Shown here: piece by piece, positions 22,635 through 37,432 of the stretch
Numbering within the stretch: position 1 is the first letter of the stretch
How the letters are laid out: each line of letters opens with the position of its first letter
Source: Bipolaris cookei
Lineage: Eukaryota > Ascomycota > Dothideomycetes > Pleosporales > Pleosporaceae
Direction: 5' to 3'
DNA: 64,000 nt
NCBI GenBank assembly: GCA_002286855.1
Contig: NRSV01000014.1
Span: 310,001 to 374,000, forward strand
Made by a program: the position numbers and the translations under genes
Notes under the pieces: generated by a model
Databases searched by the model: none
Told to the model about the DNA's origin: nothing
The model's input: only the letters and a program-made list of their open reading frames with translations

Positions 22635-24337
22635 CTACCCTTGCCCACCTTCCATATCCCCACCCGCATCCCCACCCGCATCCCTACCCCACTCACAAGC
22701 ATCCACCCTCGTAGCCCTACAAGGAACACACGCGCTCCCATCACCCAAACTAAGACAATCATCCACCCCCATACCCCTCCTCTGACACGTCTTGCAAACC
22801 CGCAACTTTTTCCCCTTCTTAAGCTCATTCCTCCAACTCTCATCATCCATGATACGATAATTGATACCATTGAAGCGCCAAAAGTCGTCGCTGTTATACA
22901 TGACCTCTTCCACAGGCAACTCCTCGCCATACATGTACGGTGGGATGAAAGATCTGCCGCTGCGAAAGCACTCGCGCGAGACGATAAAGCGCGATCTGGG
23001 GCTGTAGGATTTGAGCATCGAGGCAATCTTGTAGGTGGATGGGCGGTCGAAGAAGAGGGTGCTGAGGAGGTGGGATTGGTCGGCTGAGCTGGTCATTTCG
23101 ACGAGGCGGAAGAAGGAATGGTCCGAGAACTTGAGGTGTAAGGTGAAGTCGTCTGCTAGAGTACGAGGCAGGCAGTCGGTTGTGAGAGAGGTGAGCGAGC
23201 GAAAGACGATTGCGGATAGAGAGCGCAGGTCGTGCGCGGCGTTGTTGGAAATGGCGGAGTCGAGCATTTTGAGGGATTTTAGGGCTGGCGGGAAACCGTC
23301 CAGGCGGAGATAGTAGTAGAGGTGTGACTCGAAGCCCAGTTCGAGGTGCTCGAGGTTTACAAGTGAGCGTAGCTTTGCCGTGCCTTCTGGATCGGTTTCG
23401 CGGGGAGTCAAATGACCAAGATGACCTCCGCAATGCGCTAAGCGCCGTAAGGAGTGGGCTTGTCTTTGTAGTGCTGTAAGAAATAGCTTCGAAGATGTGC
23501 GGTGTTCTGAAACCATAGACGGTTGACACCCCTCAAAGGCGTGTAATCGTTCACCAATCGATAGCTCCTTCAGAGCTTTTGGAAGACTCAAAACGGCATC
23601 TAAAAAAAACACGTCGACGTTACATTCGATGAGTGTTAGTGACTGGAGCGGTGTAGTTTTGGTTTCCTTTTCAGAAACCTCAAACGGCGCTCCGATTCTG
23701 TTGTCGAAGTTCAAACACGACAATGTAATGTTCCGTAGTGTTGGATGCCTAAACATGGCCACCGCCCGACCAAGAGTGAACTTGTTATCTCCTGAGCCAT
23801 GCGCATGTAGTGTTACTGTCGCGAGTCAGTCTCACTCTATTCGTACCAGTGTCTGAACATACATGACTGTAGCATAGGCAACGCTCTTTGCATATCCATC
23901 CGCGGATACACGGCAATAGCCAACAAGTTTGAGTAATCAATCCTCGAATACCCGTCGAAGTAGATATTGCCTTGCTGCCACTCTGAATTGTTTGGGCAAG
24001 GGCTCTCAATATGCAGGTGTCGCAACCTACTCATCAAGCCTATGAAGTGATTCAGCTCTTCTATGCCATCGCGATATTCGTCCTGGTATTGAATGGCAAG
24101 GCTTTGAATGCAATCCGGTCGCTCGTCTCGGCTGTCAAGTGCTTTGGCAATCCTGCGTGCGTGCTCGCCCTTGAGCACCTGAAGATCACGCCAAATATAT
24201 GGCTCAACAAGACCCTGGAATCTCGTACACGTCGCAGCAAGATTGCACAGCGCATCTTGGACATTGATATGATCGATGATGTTGAGAAGAAGTTCATCGA
24301 CAAGCTGTAAGAGTCCGCTCTTTGCTGGCCCAAGCAT
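22635..24337 (-). CDS. F-box-like protein with C-terminal Cys cluster, 551 residues
   Basis: Two exons, 23863-24337 and 22635-23815, with a 47-base intron. Residues about 8-55 (LLQLVDELLLNIIDHINVQD through TCTRFQGLVEPYIWRDL) form an F-box, which would link substrates to an SCF ubiquitin ligase. A leucine-rich region with short repeated LxxLxL-like segments follows. The tail has CKTCQRRG, then a single Cys, CVPCRAT and ACEWG, a C-x2-C...C...C-x2-C...C pattern that may bind zinc and that I associate with F-box proteins of Dothideomycetes. The last residues repeat GGDA units. The only ATG ahead of the F-box in this frame is at 24335-24337. Its substrate is unknown. Confidence 0.87.
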
Positions 24338-24798
24338 AGTGATACCAGGCTCGTGGCGTGCTCTCCTAAAGGTGTAATCCGAATGACACGTTTTGCGTTT
24401 TTTTAGCTCCAGCAAAGGAAATACTGTAGGTGCGATCGGATTAGCATCTGTTGCTGTATGAGCGTTGATCGTTTGGCCAACGAGGAAAGCCTTTGATGAT
24501 GTCAGACAGCAGCTAGTCCCAGAAGGGACATATATAGCACGTGAGCATAATAATACATCGCTTAGTCTCTTAGTCGACCGAAATATTTGGATGAAAACTA
24601 CGTCGACCAAAACAGTGCAACACTAACAAGGTGTAACCATACACTAGTATTGTTGTTGACATGGCAAAGGCCTTAATTGAGTCAAACAACTGCAGTTGCA
24701 TAAAACGGGAAGAAGAAGACTTGACTGATTCGACTAGCTACTGGGCTATCGACGTAGCTATATACTCAGCAGTAGCAGGCAAGACCACAGCTGCTGAA

Positions 24799-24850
24799 AC
24801 GTGTATTCCCTTGCTGAGACACGTATGCCCTTGCTGGGACTTGTATGCCC
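24799..24850 (+). repeat. Two and a half imperfect tandem units of about 21 bases
   Basis: Units begin ACGTGTATTCCCTTGCTGAG, ACGTATGCCCTTGCTGGGAC and TTGTATGCCC. The differences are mostly single transitions, as in an old duplication. No function is apparent. Confidence 0.6.
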
Positions 24851-25156
24851 GTAGCAAGACTGAGGTAAGACTGGTGTCGTCAGCTCGATTCCAATATATG
24901 TCCCAACAATTATGGAGTGATATATATTTTTTGAGGCATTAATCTGTACATAGAGTTTAGCATTTTTGTATACAAAGCAAGCTTTTTTAAACTGCGTTGT
25001 GTTGAAGGCGTCTAATCGCAAATGACAGCTTTGTTTTGGATTAGGGCTGTTTTCCTTTGGGTATTAATCCTTGTATTCTCATCGTAAACGAATCTAACAA
25101 AGCAACTACTACATAGTAACCCGATCTAGACAGCAAGCACAATACTCCTGATGCGC

Positions 25157-25316
25157 AGAGTTCGCAACAAGCAAGTCAAGTTATTCACCTTCAGAGACCC
25201 ACTTACTCATGTAAGTAGAAGTTAAACTTTTATAAGAAATAACTAGGCTCTAGTAGATAATCAAGCAAGTCAAGTTGGACCTTTTGAGCCCCACTTGATT
25301 GCTTGTTGCGAACTCT
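25157..25316. mobile_element. MITE-like element with terminal inverted repeats
   Basis: The left end (from 25157) reads AGAGTTCGCAACAAGCAAGT. The right end (25293-25316) is its near-perfect reverse complement, about 24 of 25 bases with one G missing. About 110 AT-rich bases lie between. The words CAAGCAAGTCAAGTT also recur directly at about 25264, inside the right half. There is no coding capacity. Size and structure fit a non-autonomous DNA transposon. Target-site duplication was not identified with confidence. Confidence 0.65.
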
Positions 25317-25337
25317 GTTGGTGCGCAATGACAAGCT

Positions 25338-27124
25338 CTAAGTCGTGTACAGGTACCTAGGATTGTCTTCTCCCATTTCTTCAATTTCCTCCTCAGTCTT
25401 GCCCTCGATTATCCAGTCTTCTTTGCCAGAAAGCTTCCTCTTGTTCTTCATACGCAAGTACAAATGTAATGACGTGTAGATGGTAATGCCTAGTGCCAGC
25501 AACCCAATAGTAGCACCGTATCCGGGCCGGTATGTAGGGGCCGTGCTACCTTTGTACAGGAACGGCGATGCAATACCAGCACAGTTTCCAATAGTGATTT
25601 GCATGCCGCTGGCAAAAGCCCGCTTTCCGTATCGGGGATTGTTGACAGCAACCCAGGAAAAGGCGAGTCCGGTTGCGACCCATAGACCGAGGGCTACGAC
25701 GAAACAGCCAGCAAAACTCAGACCAAGGCCTTGGTTTGCAATGAGGAAAATGTATCCAAGCATACTTACGGAGAGTCCGGCGATGCAGAAGAGACCCCTT
25801 TGCTGTGTCTTGTCGCTGTAGTATGCTCCAGTAACGTAGGTTATGAAACCAACAACGTATACTGGAATCGTTAGGGCTTGGACCACTTGACGGGACCAGC
25901 CACCTCCTAGCCCATTGATGATGGTCGGGAGAAACACCGAGAAACTATAGAGCATGCCAAGTCCAACGAACTGAGCGACAGCGAAGGCATACACCTTCCA
26001 GTCCTTGATACCCTTCATGACGTCTTCCTTTTGGAGTTCTTGACCCGATACCGTTTGGCCGATTTCCCTCATTCGTAGCCGTAGCAAGATTCGTCGGTCG
26101 TCTTCCGTCAGGAAAGTGGCGGTTTCCGGACTATTGGGGAGAATCCAAGGCACGGGAAGAGCGCTCACTACAGTCAGAATTCCGATGAGTAGAATAACTA
26201 AAGCGAAATTAGCAGGTATCGCAGAGTATGGTTTCGGTATAGACGTACTCCATCTCCAACCTCTCCATCCAGCTGTACCGTCCATTTCGCCAATAGCATA
26301 GGCAACCAGTCCCTGAAAAACATCAGAACAATTGACGCATATCTTGCAGCCATGTACTAACACCCAGTCCTCCGGCTATGGCAGAGGTACCGTAGAACAA
26401 GGCTTGCCTGAGAGACACGTTCCTTCTATTGTAGAACATTGACAGGTAGAGTATAACTCCAGGAAATAGTCCTGCTTCAAACATTCCCAAGAGAAGTCTG
26501 CAAGCGATCAAGGCAGCGTAGTTGTTGGCAAAAGCGGTAAATGTGGACACTATTCCCCAGAGAAACATGAGTCCTGCAAGGTATCGTGCCGGTTTCATCT
26601 CTTTTCGTTGAGAAGAAGCGAGTTAGTATATGTTTACACGCAATTAGTGTACAGGACTCACTCTTGATGATCATATTACTAGGCGTTTCGAAAAGCTATT
26701 GACGGTAAGCGTATGGAAATGAAGTCAACATTTGGTGTGTGACTTACGACATAGGTGACGAACAAGATGGAGACTGCGAGCTGAAATTGATCGCTGTTCG
26801 GGTCCATATTGAGATCTTCCTCCAAACCGTAGAGACGAGCATTTCCAATGTTAACTGATGCCTTGTTAGAGAAGCTCCACTATCACTAGAGCTGTACACA
26901 CCTCGATCCATGAAGTTCATCAAGTAAATCCAACATATCATTGGCACAATGCGAATATCCAGCTTTCTCAGTACTCCCGCTTCAGTAGCCGCATCGATTT
27001 CGTCTTCCACTACGAAACGGTCGATAGCCTCAACCTTTGTGGGTGGAGCCATCGATGTATCGGAACCTTTTTCATCGATGAAGTTCGACGCGTGAGGCGC
27101 CGTTCCCTGTGATTGTGTACTCAT
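25338..27124 (-). CDS. MFS transporter, anion:cation symporter (ACS) family
   Basis: Six exons (26902-27124, 26748-26854, 26662-26695, 26362-26600, 26249-26312, 25338-26197) encode 508 residues. All introns are 47-61 bases, GT-AG and phase consistent. LRKLDIRIVPMICWIYLMNF leads into MDRVNIGNARLYG, the ACS signature, then LFETPSNMIIKKMKPARYLAG, the conserved loop before the fourth helix, and MFEAGLFPGVILYL. About twelve helices are visible. The C-terminal tail is charged (KTEEEIEEMGEDNPRYLYTT). It resembles the nicotinate, allantoate and tartrate transporter branch, but the substrate is unknown. The first ATG (27122-27124) suits the family. It is on the opposite strand to the other MFS gene, with the F-box gene between. 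Confidence 0.92.
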
Positions 27125-28579
27125 CTTTCGAACACAGCAAGCAGTGCTGGAGGATTATGAGGTGGAAAGAAGGCCTTGCCAACAAAGAGGTTTTGGTGTA
27201 GCAATCGTCAACAGAAATCATGATAGACTGGATGCAGAGTTGAACTTATAATCCGGTCCCTCGGGATGGGCAGATCCAACTCCGTGGGGTAACGAGATAT
27301 GCCATGGCCTTGGTATCGTATAGATACGTTGTTGATCCATCAAGATTGTAAGCCAAAGAGTGTTTTGAATTCCCATGTGAAAACTGCCGATGACCGTTCG
27401 ACCGACGTGGCGTGCTTGGAAATTCTACATGTTTGCGTTTCCAAGCTCCATTCATCCTTGGACGGCTGGCCGCCAGACGGCTTGGGCGCCATGGATATTC
27501 GTCCAAGATTGCCAACCCCTTGGACTTCACGTGATGATGATAATATGAGGAGTAGATTGGCCCCACCGATCAGAACCATTGTTGGGCCAGATACTTAGTT
27601 ACACAATCCCCTATCCTCATCTGTGCTTTAGGAAGTTTTAGAAGGACTGATTGGTGTCTGGATAGAGATCTGCGATGAAGTGATGAAGTAAGATGCGAAT
27701 TCGTTGCTCACCATATGTTTCTTAGAAGTAGACTGGTAAAGACACTTTCTATAAAATCTCAGAAATTTTAATCTGCTACGACATTAGATGAATAACAAGT
27801 ATGCTAACCGGGGCACGATGTGCACACCCTGTTGGTGCTGTTGTGACGATCAGTCCAAGACGCCAAATTCTTAGCCTACGTGTGTCTACATCTTGGCATG
27901 AAGCATGCACAAACAATACAAATGGTCAGCTTGGAGGCTTTGACCCGGTTGTAAGGACAAACATTTGATGATGAGGAGCGAATAGCTTCGGGATTGTAAA
28001 AAAAGTGGAGATTGGGACCAACAAAGCTGCAAAGGTTCGCCATAACGCGTTACATAACGCGGTCATCGTAATGTTTCACTGAGGGCCTTGCCGAGGCGGG
28101 TAGTCGGTGTATTACACAGTAGAACTGAGGCGTCCACTACAAGAGGTGCTGATTCGCTGACCAAGAATCAGGACGCTTCGCCGACACTGTGTTTTGTGCT
28201 GGTTCTTGGACAAATGCTTGGTTGCACTGCCTGCTAATACACCTTCGGGTCATAGCATGGATGTTGTGAGGGGCGGACAAATGGAAGTAACAATAGGCCA
28301 AGGGACTGGAGTGCGGCTGAGCACCTTGGCTGATAGGTATTTGACGGCCTCGCGGACGATTGCTGTTGGCGACACGGCTAGAGTTGGAGTGTGTGGTCAG
28401 TGGGAGAGAAGAGGCACGAAGGATGGATGCATCTGCTGCGCTATTGCTTAGTCGCCATACCTGGTTACTGCATCGACCGCCTCCTGAATCGAAAGGCGAC
28501 TTTTCGACTCAGCTTTGCACAATGGTATTTCTTACTAATCGAGTGTTATTGGTTTCATGCCCATGAGGTAGTAAGCTCT
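27125..28579. other. Intergenic, promoter of the MFS gene and unassigned DNA
   Basis: About 1.45 kb. The part next to 27125 is the promoter of the MFS gene and carries a TCACGTGA palindrome at 27527-27534. The remainder has no convincing frame; short plus-strand frames near 28194-28566 overlap each other and have no domain. Confidence 0.4.
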
Positions 28580-28966
28580 TCAATACTGCGGACATCCGCT
28601 ACCAAGACTGTTGATCCTTCTGCAAACATCAAAAAGGCAAAGAAAACCGCCCTTCTTCAATATTTCGCCATCGTCTTGGTTGAGGAACAGATTGGTAAAG
28701 TAAACAAAGGGCGGGGATACGTGTTCGGTGTAACAGGAACGTGGATAGTTTACTCCTCGACGAACCTGTTCCTCACAACACAGATGGGCGCTATGCCGAG
28801 CACGAGGATGGGCACATTGTGTTTGCGCTCGATGCAGTTTCGAGTGCATCCAGGCATCGTAGTTGTACTGTCTATCGACTGTGGTTGCTGGAGATGGCGT
28901 GGGGCTGTCCCGCGAGTTTGCTATGGGTCCGGTAACGGCGTCGGCGACGGCGGTCAGCTCAGCCAT
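28580..28966 (-). CDS. Doubtful small gene, 128 residues as read
   Basis: The first 45 codons from the ATG at 28964-28966 have strong C/G-ending codon use (MAELTAVADAVTGPIANSRD and on to NYDAWMHSK), unlike the flanks. After that the frame becomes Arg/His/Cys rich and less gene-like. A second frame nearby reads NCIERKHNVPILVLGIAP, which looks more natural, so a hidden intron or frameshift is possible. It is divergent from AROM with a 216-base spacer. No family recognised. It could equally be the upstream part of a short spliced gene or non-coding. Confidence 0.25.
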   Translation of the reverse strand: MAELTAVADAVTGPIANSRDSPTPSPATTVDRQYNYDAWMHSKLHRAQTQCAHPRARHSAHLCCEEQVRRGVNYPRSCYTEHVSPPFVYFTNLFLNQDDGEILKKGGFLCLFDVCRRINSLGSGCPQY

Positions 28967-29161
28967 AGTAGGTAGCGTCACGCCTCGAACGACGCAGGGA
29001 CTTTTGAAAAGCGTAAATCTCGCCTTGACTCATACGGACGCATTCGATTACAGGCAATGTGTTAAGAGGCGGACTTTTTCTTTTCTTCGTCAATTGACCT
29101 TTCCTTTTTTCTCAAAAAATAAACCAACGCTGCTTCTCACGCCGCTCCGCCCGCAGTGTGA

Positions 29162-34002
<4,841 letters not shown>

Positions 34003-34443
34003 ACGGTGTGTTTGACGAGATTTCCGGGTAGCAATGAGGAGTAGGATTAACGGTGTACTGAAGGGTTTGCTGATGATATTATGTTCTGACATGCTCAACG
34101 ACAAAAGTACTGCGACACTAACGAATAAAACGTTCACATGCTACACCCTTTGATAAAGTATCTACCCATGAAGTTTTCTCTAAATACAATGCACTAACCT
34201 TAAAAATAATAATATTTATACATGTGAAAATCATAACCACCTTCTCCCCTAGTACCATGATAAATCCATCTACCGATAATGTGTCTCTCAAACTCTAACA
34301 CAACCATCCTACCCACGTATTTATACAAGTTCAAAAAAAACATAATCAACTATTTCCCTTCCGGTTATTCCCAACTAATCCTCCCCAAAACACCCAAACT
34401 CCCCTTCCCCGCGCCAAAAAAAACATGTCAAACCCCCCGCAAC
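34003..34443. other. Convergent 3' intergenic region
   Basis: 441 bases between the ends of AROM and the 860-residue gene. AT rich, with several AATAAA-like words (for example near 34120 and 34210). No gene seen. Confidence 0.5.
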
Positions 34444-37026
34444 TCATCCATCCTTCCTCCTTCCCCTAGCCTCCAACAGATCCCGAACCCGATTCCCCCC
34501 CGCCGTAACCACAACCCCCCTCGCCGCATCCTCAGCAATTTTCTCATCAATCGCTTTGTCAAGGCTGTGTAAGATGGTTTTGCTGGGTGTACGGAGGGCG
34601 TTGCGATCGACGTCTTGCGGAGCGAGGTACGTCGATTCATGAGTGGGCTTGTGAGAGGGTGAAAGAGCGGGTGCGGGCGCAGGGACGGGTATGAATAGCG
34701 CGGCGGGACGGCGTTGGCGGCGGCGGGGGGGACGGGTTGGCGATGAATTTAACGGTAAGATTGAGGGTAGGGAAGGGATTAGGGATGGTGTCGGTGCGGG
34801 GAGGAGAAGGAGGGTAGGGGTGGTGGAGGGTGTTGTTGATTCTTGAGGCGGTACTACGTTTTTCGGTTGCGATGTCGTATCCACTGCCCTTTCAACTTTT
34901 GTAGGTGAGCATCTAGGTAGAGTGGCGAAGGTGGTATCGTAACTGTCTGGGCAAATAGATGGCAGTGGCGTTTTTCGGGGAGATACTAGGGAGAGAGGGC
35001 GTGGGGTTTTGGAGGTTGAGGTTTTTTGTTTTAAGGTGGGGATGGAGGCGAGTTTGGGGGTTATGTGGAGGGAGAGGGGGCGCTTGGGTGGGGGAGGGGT
35101 TGCGAAGGGGCTTTCTAATTTCCAGGGAGAGGTGGCTGGGAGACGACTGCTGGGTTGCTTGGCTGAGGTGCGGGTGAGGCGGGGGAGGGTTGAGGCGGTT
35201 TTGATAGGTGTGGTGATGGATTTGGTAGATTTGTGGGACATTGTGCTTGCTGGGCCCTTTGTTTTGTCCGAATTTACGCTTTTGAGATTTGGTGACTCGG
35301 TTTTGATGGGACGATTGTCCTTTGCCTGGGCTGATAGGTATCCGCTAGACTGACATCGCGGTATTGTGGACTTGCTAGGGAGCTTTGTCAAGGCCACTTT
35401 ATTTGGAGAGTTTGTCTTAATTCTTGGCAGAGACGACATGTTGTAGTTGGACTTTTTGAGTGTTGCAGATTTTCCAACCGTATCCGAGCTACTGGCATCT
35501 TGTCGGTCTCTGATTGAGTCGCTGTTCGGTATCGGCAGCAACTCGCTCAAGTTGACAGGTTCGCAAAGTTTCGGGTTTGGGATACTCGAAGAAGTTGTCT
35601 CTGCGTTGTCGATATCTTTCTCCAGCTCCAATGATATGCTGAGACTTGTCTCTACGTGTTCGTCCCGGCTAGTAGTTTGTGTCTCAGACTTCGAGGTATC
35701 CTCGCTTGCATCGTGCCACTCAACTTGCTTCCCCGAATCTGCCCTTGTGTTGCGTTGTCGTTTCGTATTCGGACAATACGAAGACGAATATTGAGATGTG
35801 TGCGATTCTTGTGTCTTGTCTGCAAAGCAATCCATACCAGACTTTGATAGGAGTTGAGTGGGCTGCACCTCAGGCGACATGTTGACAATCTGCTCCAGGC
35901 CCTGCAAAGGCAAAATCGAAGACAACTCCTTCTCAAAGTTGAGTCTCGCAGCCACATCCGATGCACATGGAGCATCATCTTCCGACATCCTCTTATAAGA
36001 AGCTGACCCCACCAGCTGAAGCTTCTCCGAGGCCTTGCGTAACGGGGTAGGCGTAGGCGAAGCAAGGTTCCTTTCCACACTTGGGGAAAACGGCCAGTCG
36101 AAAGCCAGACTAGTAGTGTTGTTTCCGGGATTCGCCGTGAGATCACTAATGTTTTTCGGCTGCAAGCTCACCGGCTGTCGTGTTTTCTTGATTGGCGTAA
36201 AATATTCGCTCGGGTTGGGGATAGCTCGTCTGATGGGCATCGCCTTTGAATCGTCGTCCATGGTAGCGTCTGCTAGACACCCTGAAAGCATCCGGAGTAA
36301 ATGGTTGGGATGTGATACTAGATTTCTGGCTAAATCCGGGCTCATATCGACAGATGAGGAAGGCGAGTCGAGCTCAATTGTGCGCTTCACTGGACTGCAA
36401 GGCCGTTCGTGGTTGGGCGTTTCCGGTCTACCCTTTTTCAACGGAGTCTCGAACAAGGACTTATCGGAATCCTGCTTTCTGGCGCTCCGGTTTTTTGAGA
36501 GACTCGACGGCTTTTTTGTTGGAGATCCGGATCGAAATTCGTGCTTTAGAGCGGTGGCTTTTGGTGGCGTACTGACAGCGGCTCTCGCAGGGCTTGGCTT
36601 TATGGAGATCATCTTTTTCAGGGGACTGGTTGACTGCATTTTTGTGGGCGTCGTTACTTCTTTTGCGTTATCCGCCATACTGTCCCTAATCCCAGTTGCA
36701 TCCTTCTTAGGCGAGATCCTACTAGATGAACAATTCATTAGAGGTCGAAAGGTATTCTTCCCTACTTCCAAATTGGCGGGCAATGGGCTGTTTCGAACTC
36801 TAACACTCATCTTGTGCCCTCCAGTAGGCGTCCGAGGCTGTGGTGTTGCAGACATTGTCGTTTCACGTAGGAACCGTTTGCGAACCAGAGGTAACCTCAG
36901 GCTTGACGCAGCGGGACAGATGCGCTTTTGAAGTAAGGAATGCGCACTGTTCTCCGCAGCCAACGGGTCTGTGTTCTCATCTGGTGCGGGGTCTGCTGTC
37001 GATGTTGGAGCTGCAATCGAGGCCAT
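34444..37026 (-). CDS. Ser/Thr-Pro-rich basic protein with many CDK-type sites, 860 residues
   Basis: Intronless as read. It is basic and mostly disordered, with many S/T-P-x-K/R sites (for example FETPLKKG, CSPVKRT, FTPIKKT, SPRKTPLPS) and KK or RK clusters. This fits a nuclear substrate of cyclin-dependent kinase, perhaps involved in cell cycle or chromatin; that is inference from composition. The C-terminal 60 residues are the most ordered (DRNALRTPSKTILHSLDKAI then AARGVVVTAGGNRVRDLLEA) and may be the conserved part. The ATG at 37024-37026 is the first in frame. I do not recognise a named family. Confidence 0.8.
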   Translation of the reverse strand: MASIAAPTSTADPAPDENTDPLAAENSAHSLLQKRICPAASSLRLPLVRKRFLRETTMSATPQPRTPTGGHKMSVRVRNSPLPANLEVGKNTFRPLMNCSSSRISPKKDATGIRDSMADNAKEVTTPTKMQSTSPLKKMISIKPSPARAAVSTPPKATALKHEFRSGSPTKKPSSLSKNRSARKQDSDKSLFETPLKKGRPETPNHERPCSPVKRTIELDSPSSSVDMSPDLARNLVSHPNHLLRMLSGCLADATMDDDSKAMPIRRAIPNPSEYFTPIKKTRQPVSLQPKNISDLTANPGNNTTSLAFDWPFSPSVERNLASPTPTPLRKASEKLQLVGSASYKRMSEDDAPCASDVAARLNFEKELSSILPLQGLEQIVNMSPEVQPTQLLSKSGMDCFADKTQESHTSQYSSSYCPNTKRQRNTRADSGKQVEWHDASEDTSKSETQTTSRDEHVETSLSISLELEKDIDNAETTSSSIPNPKLCEPVNLSELLPIPNSDSIRDRQDASSSDTVGKSATLKKSNYNMSSLPRIKTNSPNKVALTKLPSKSTIPRCQSSGYLSAQAKDNRPIKTESPNLKSVNSDKTKGPASTMSHKSTKSITTPIKTASTLPRLTRTSAKQPSSRLPATSPWKLESPFATPPPPKRPLSLHITPKLASIPTLKQKTSTSKTPRPLSLVSPRKTPLPSICPDSYDTTFATLPRCSPTKVERAVDTTSQPKNVVPPQESTTPSTTPTLLLLPAPTPSLIPSLPSILPLNSSPTRPPRRRQRRPAALFIPVPAPAPALSPSHKPTHESTYLAPQDVDRNALRTPSKTILHSLDKAIDEKIAEDAARGVVVTAGGNRVRDLLEARGRRKDG

Positions 37027-37432
37027 AGCTGCTCTTGTTGGGACAACCCCCAGAGCAGAGGTTCATATCAATGGGAGCGGCCATCAAGCGGTCTATTTTT
37101 CAGCTCGATTGAGCATAGACCGCCGGTGAGGCCAAGGGCTGACTTTGACAAAGTGATCGGAGGGGTTCGAGGGTTCAGCAAACGGCTGTGGCGCTTGTTT
37201 AGCCTCAACATGTGTAACAAGCAAACATAGACCCACCTGCGTCACGGTGGAACAAGGGAACCTATGCACGAACTATTGTTTCGGCATTCGAAAATAAACA
37301 AACATGTCCTGAGAACTAGTAAATTTGATTTCTACATGGGAATAAGCACTCATCCGTCTATATGCGCTCAACATTGGATATGTAGGGTGATCACTCAACC
37401 ATGACATCTTGTCCTTGGCCTGCTCCTTGCGT
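37027..37432. other. Intergenic between the 860-residue gene and IDP1
   Basis: 406 bases with the promoter of the 860-residue gene on one side and the 3' flank of IDP1 on the other. No frame looks coding. Confidence 0.5.

Larger units (their letters stand above)
24338..25337. other. AT-rich intergenic region with repeats, probable element remnants
   Basis: One kilobase between the F-box gene and the 3' end of the second MFS gene. It includes three imperfect short tandem units (24799-24850) and a MITE-like inverted repeat (25157-25316), both listed separately. The rest is AT rich with no frame that looks coding. It is probably a landing site for small mobile elements. Confidence 0.5.

Noticed and set aside
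20531..27124. Secondary-metabolite cluster around the two transporters
   Set aside because: No polyketide synthase, peptide synthetase, terpene synthase, P450 or cluster-type regulator is present nearby.
36035..36931. 298-residue open frame on the plus strand
   Set aside because: Lies wholly antisense to the 860-residue gene. Its long run reflects that gene's codon bias and it has no domain.
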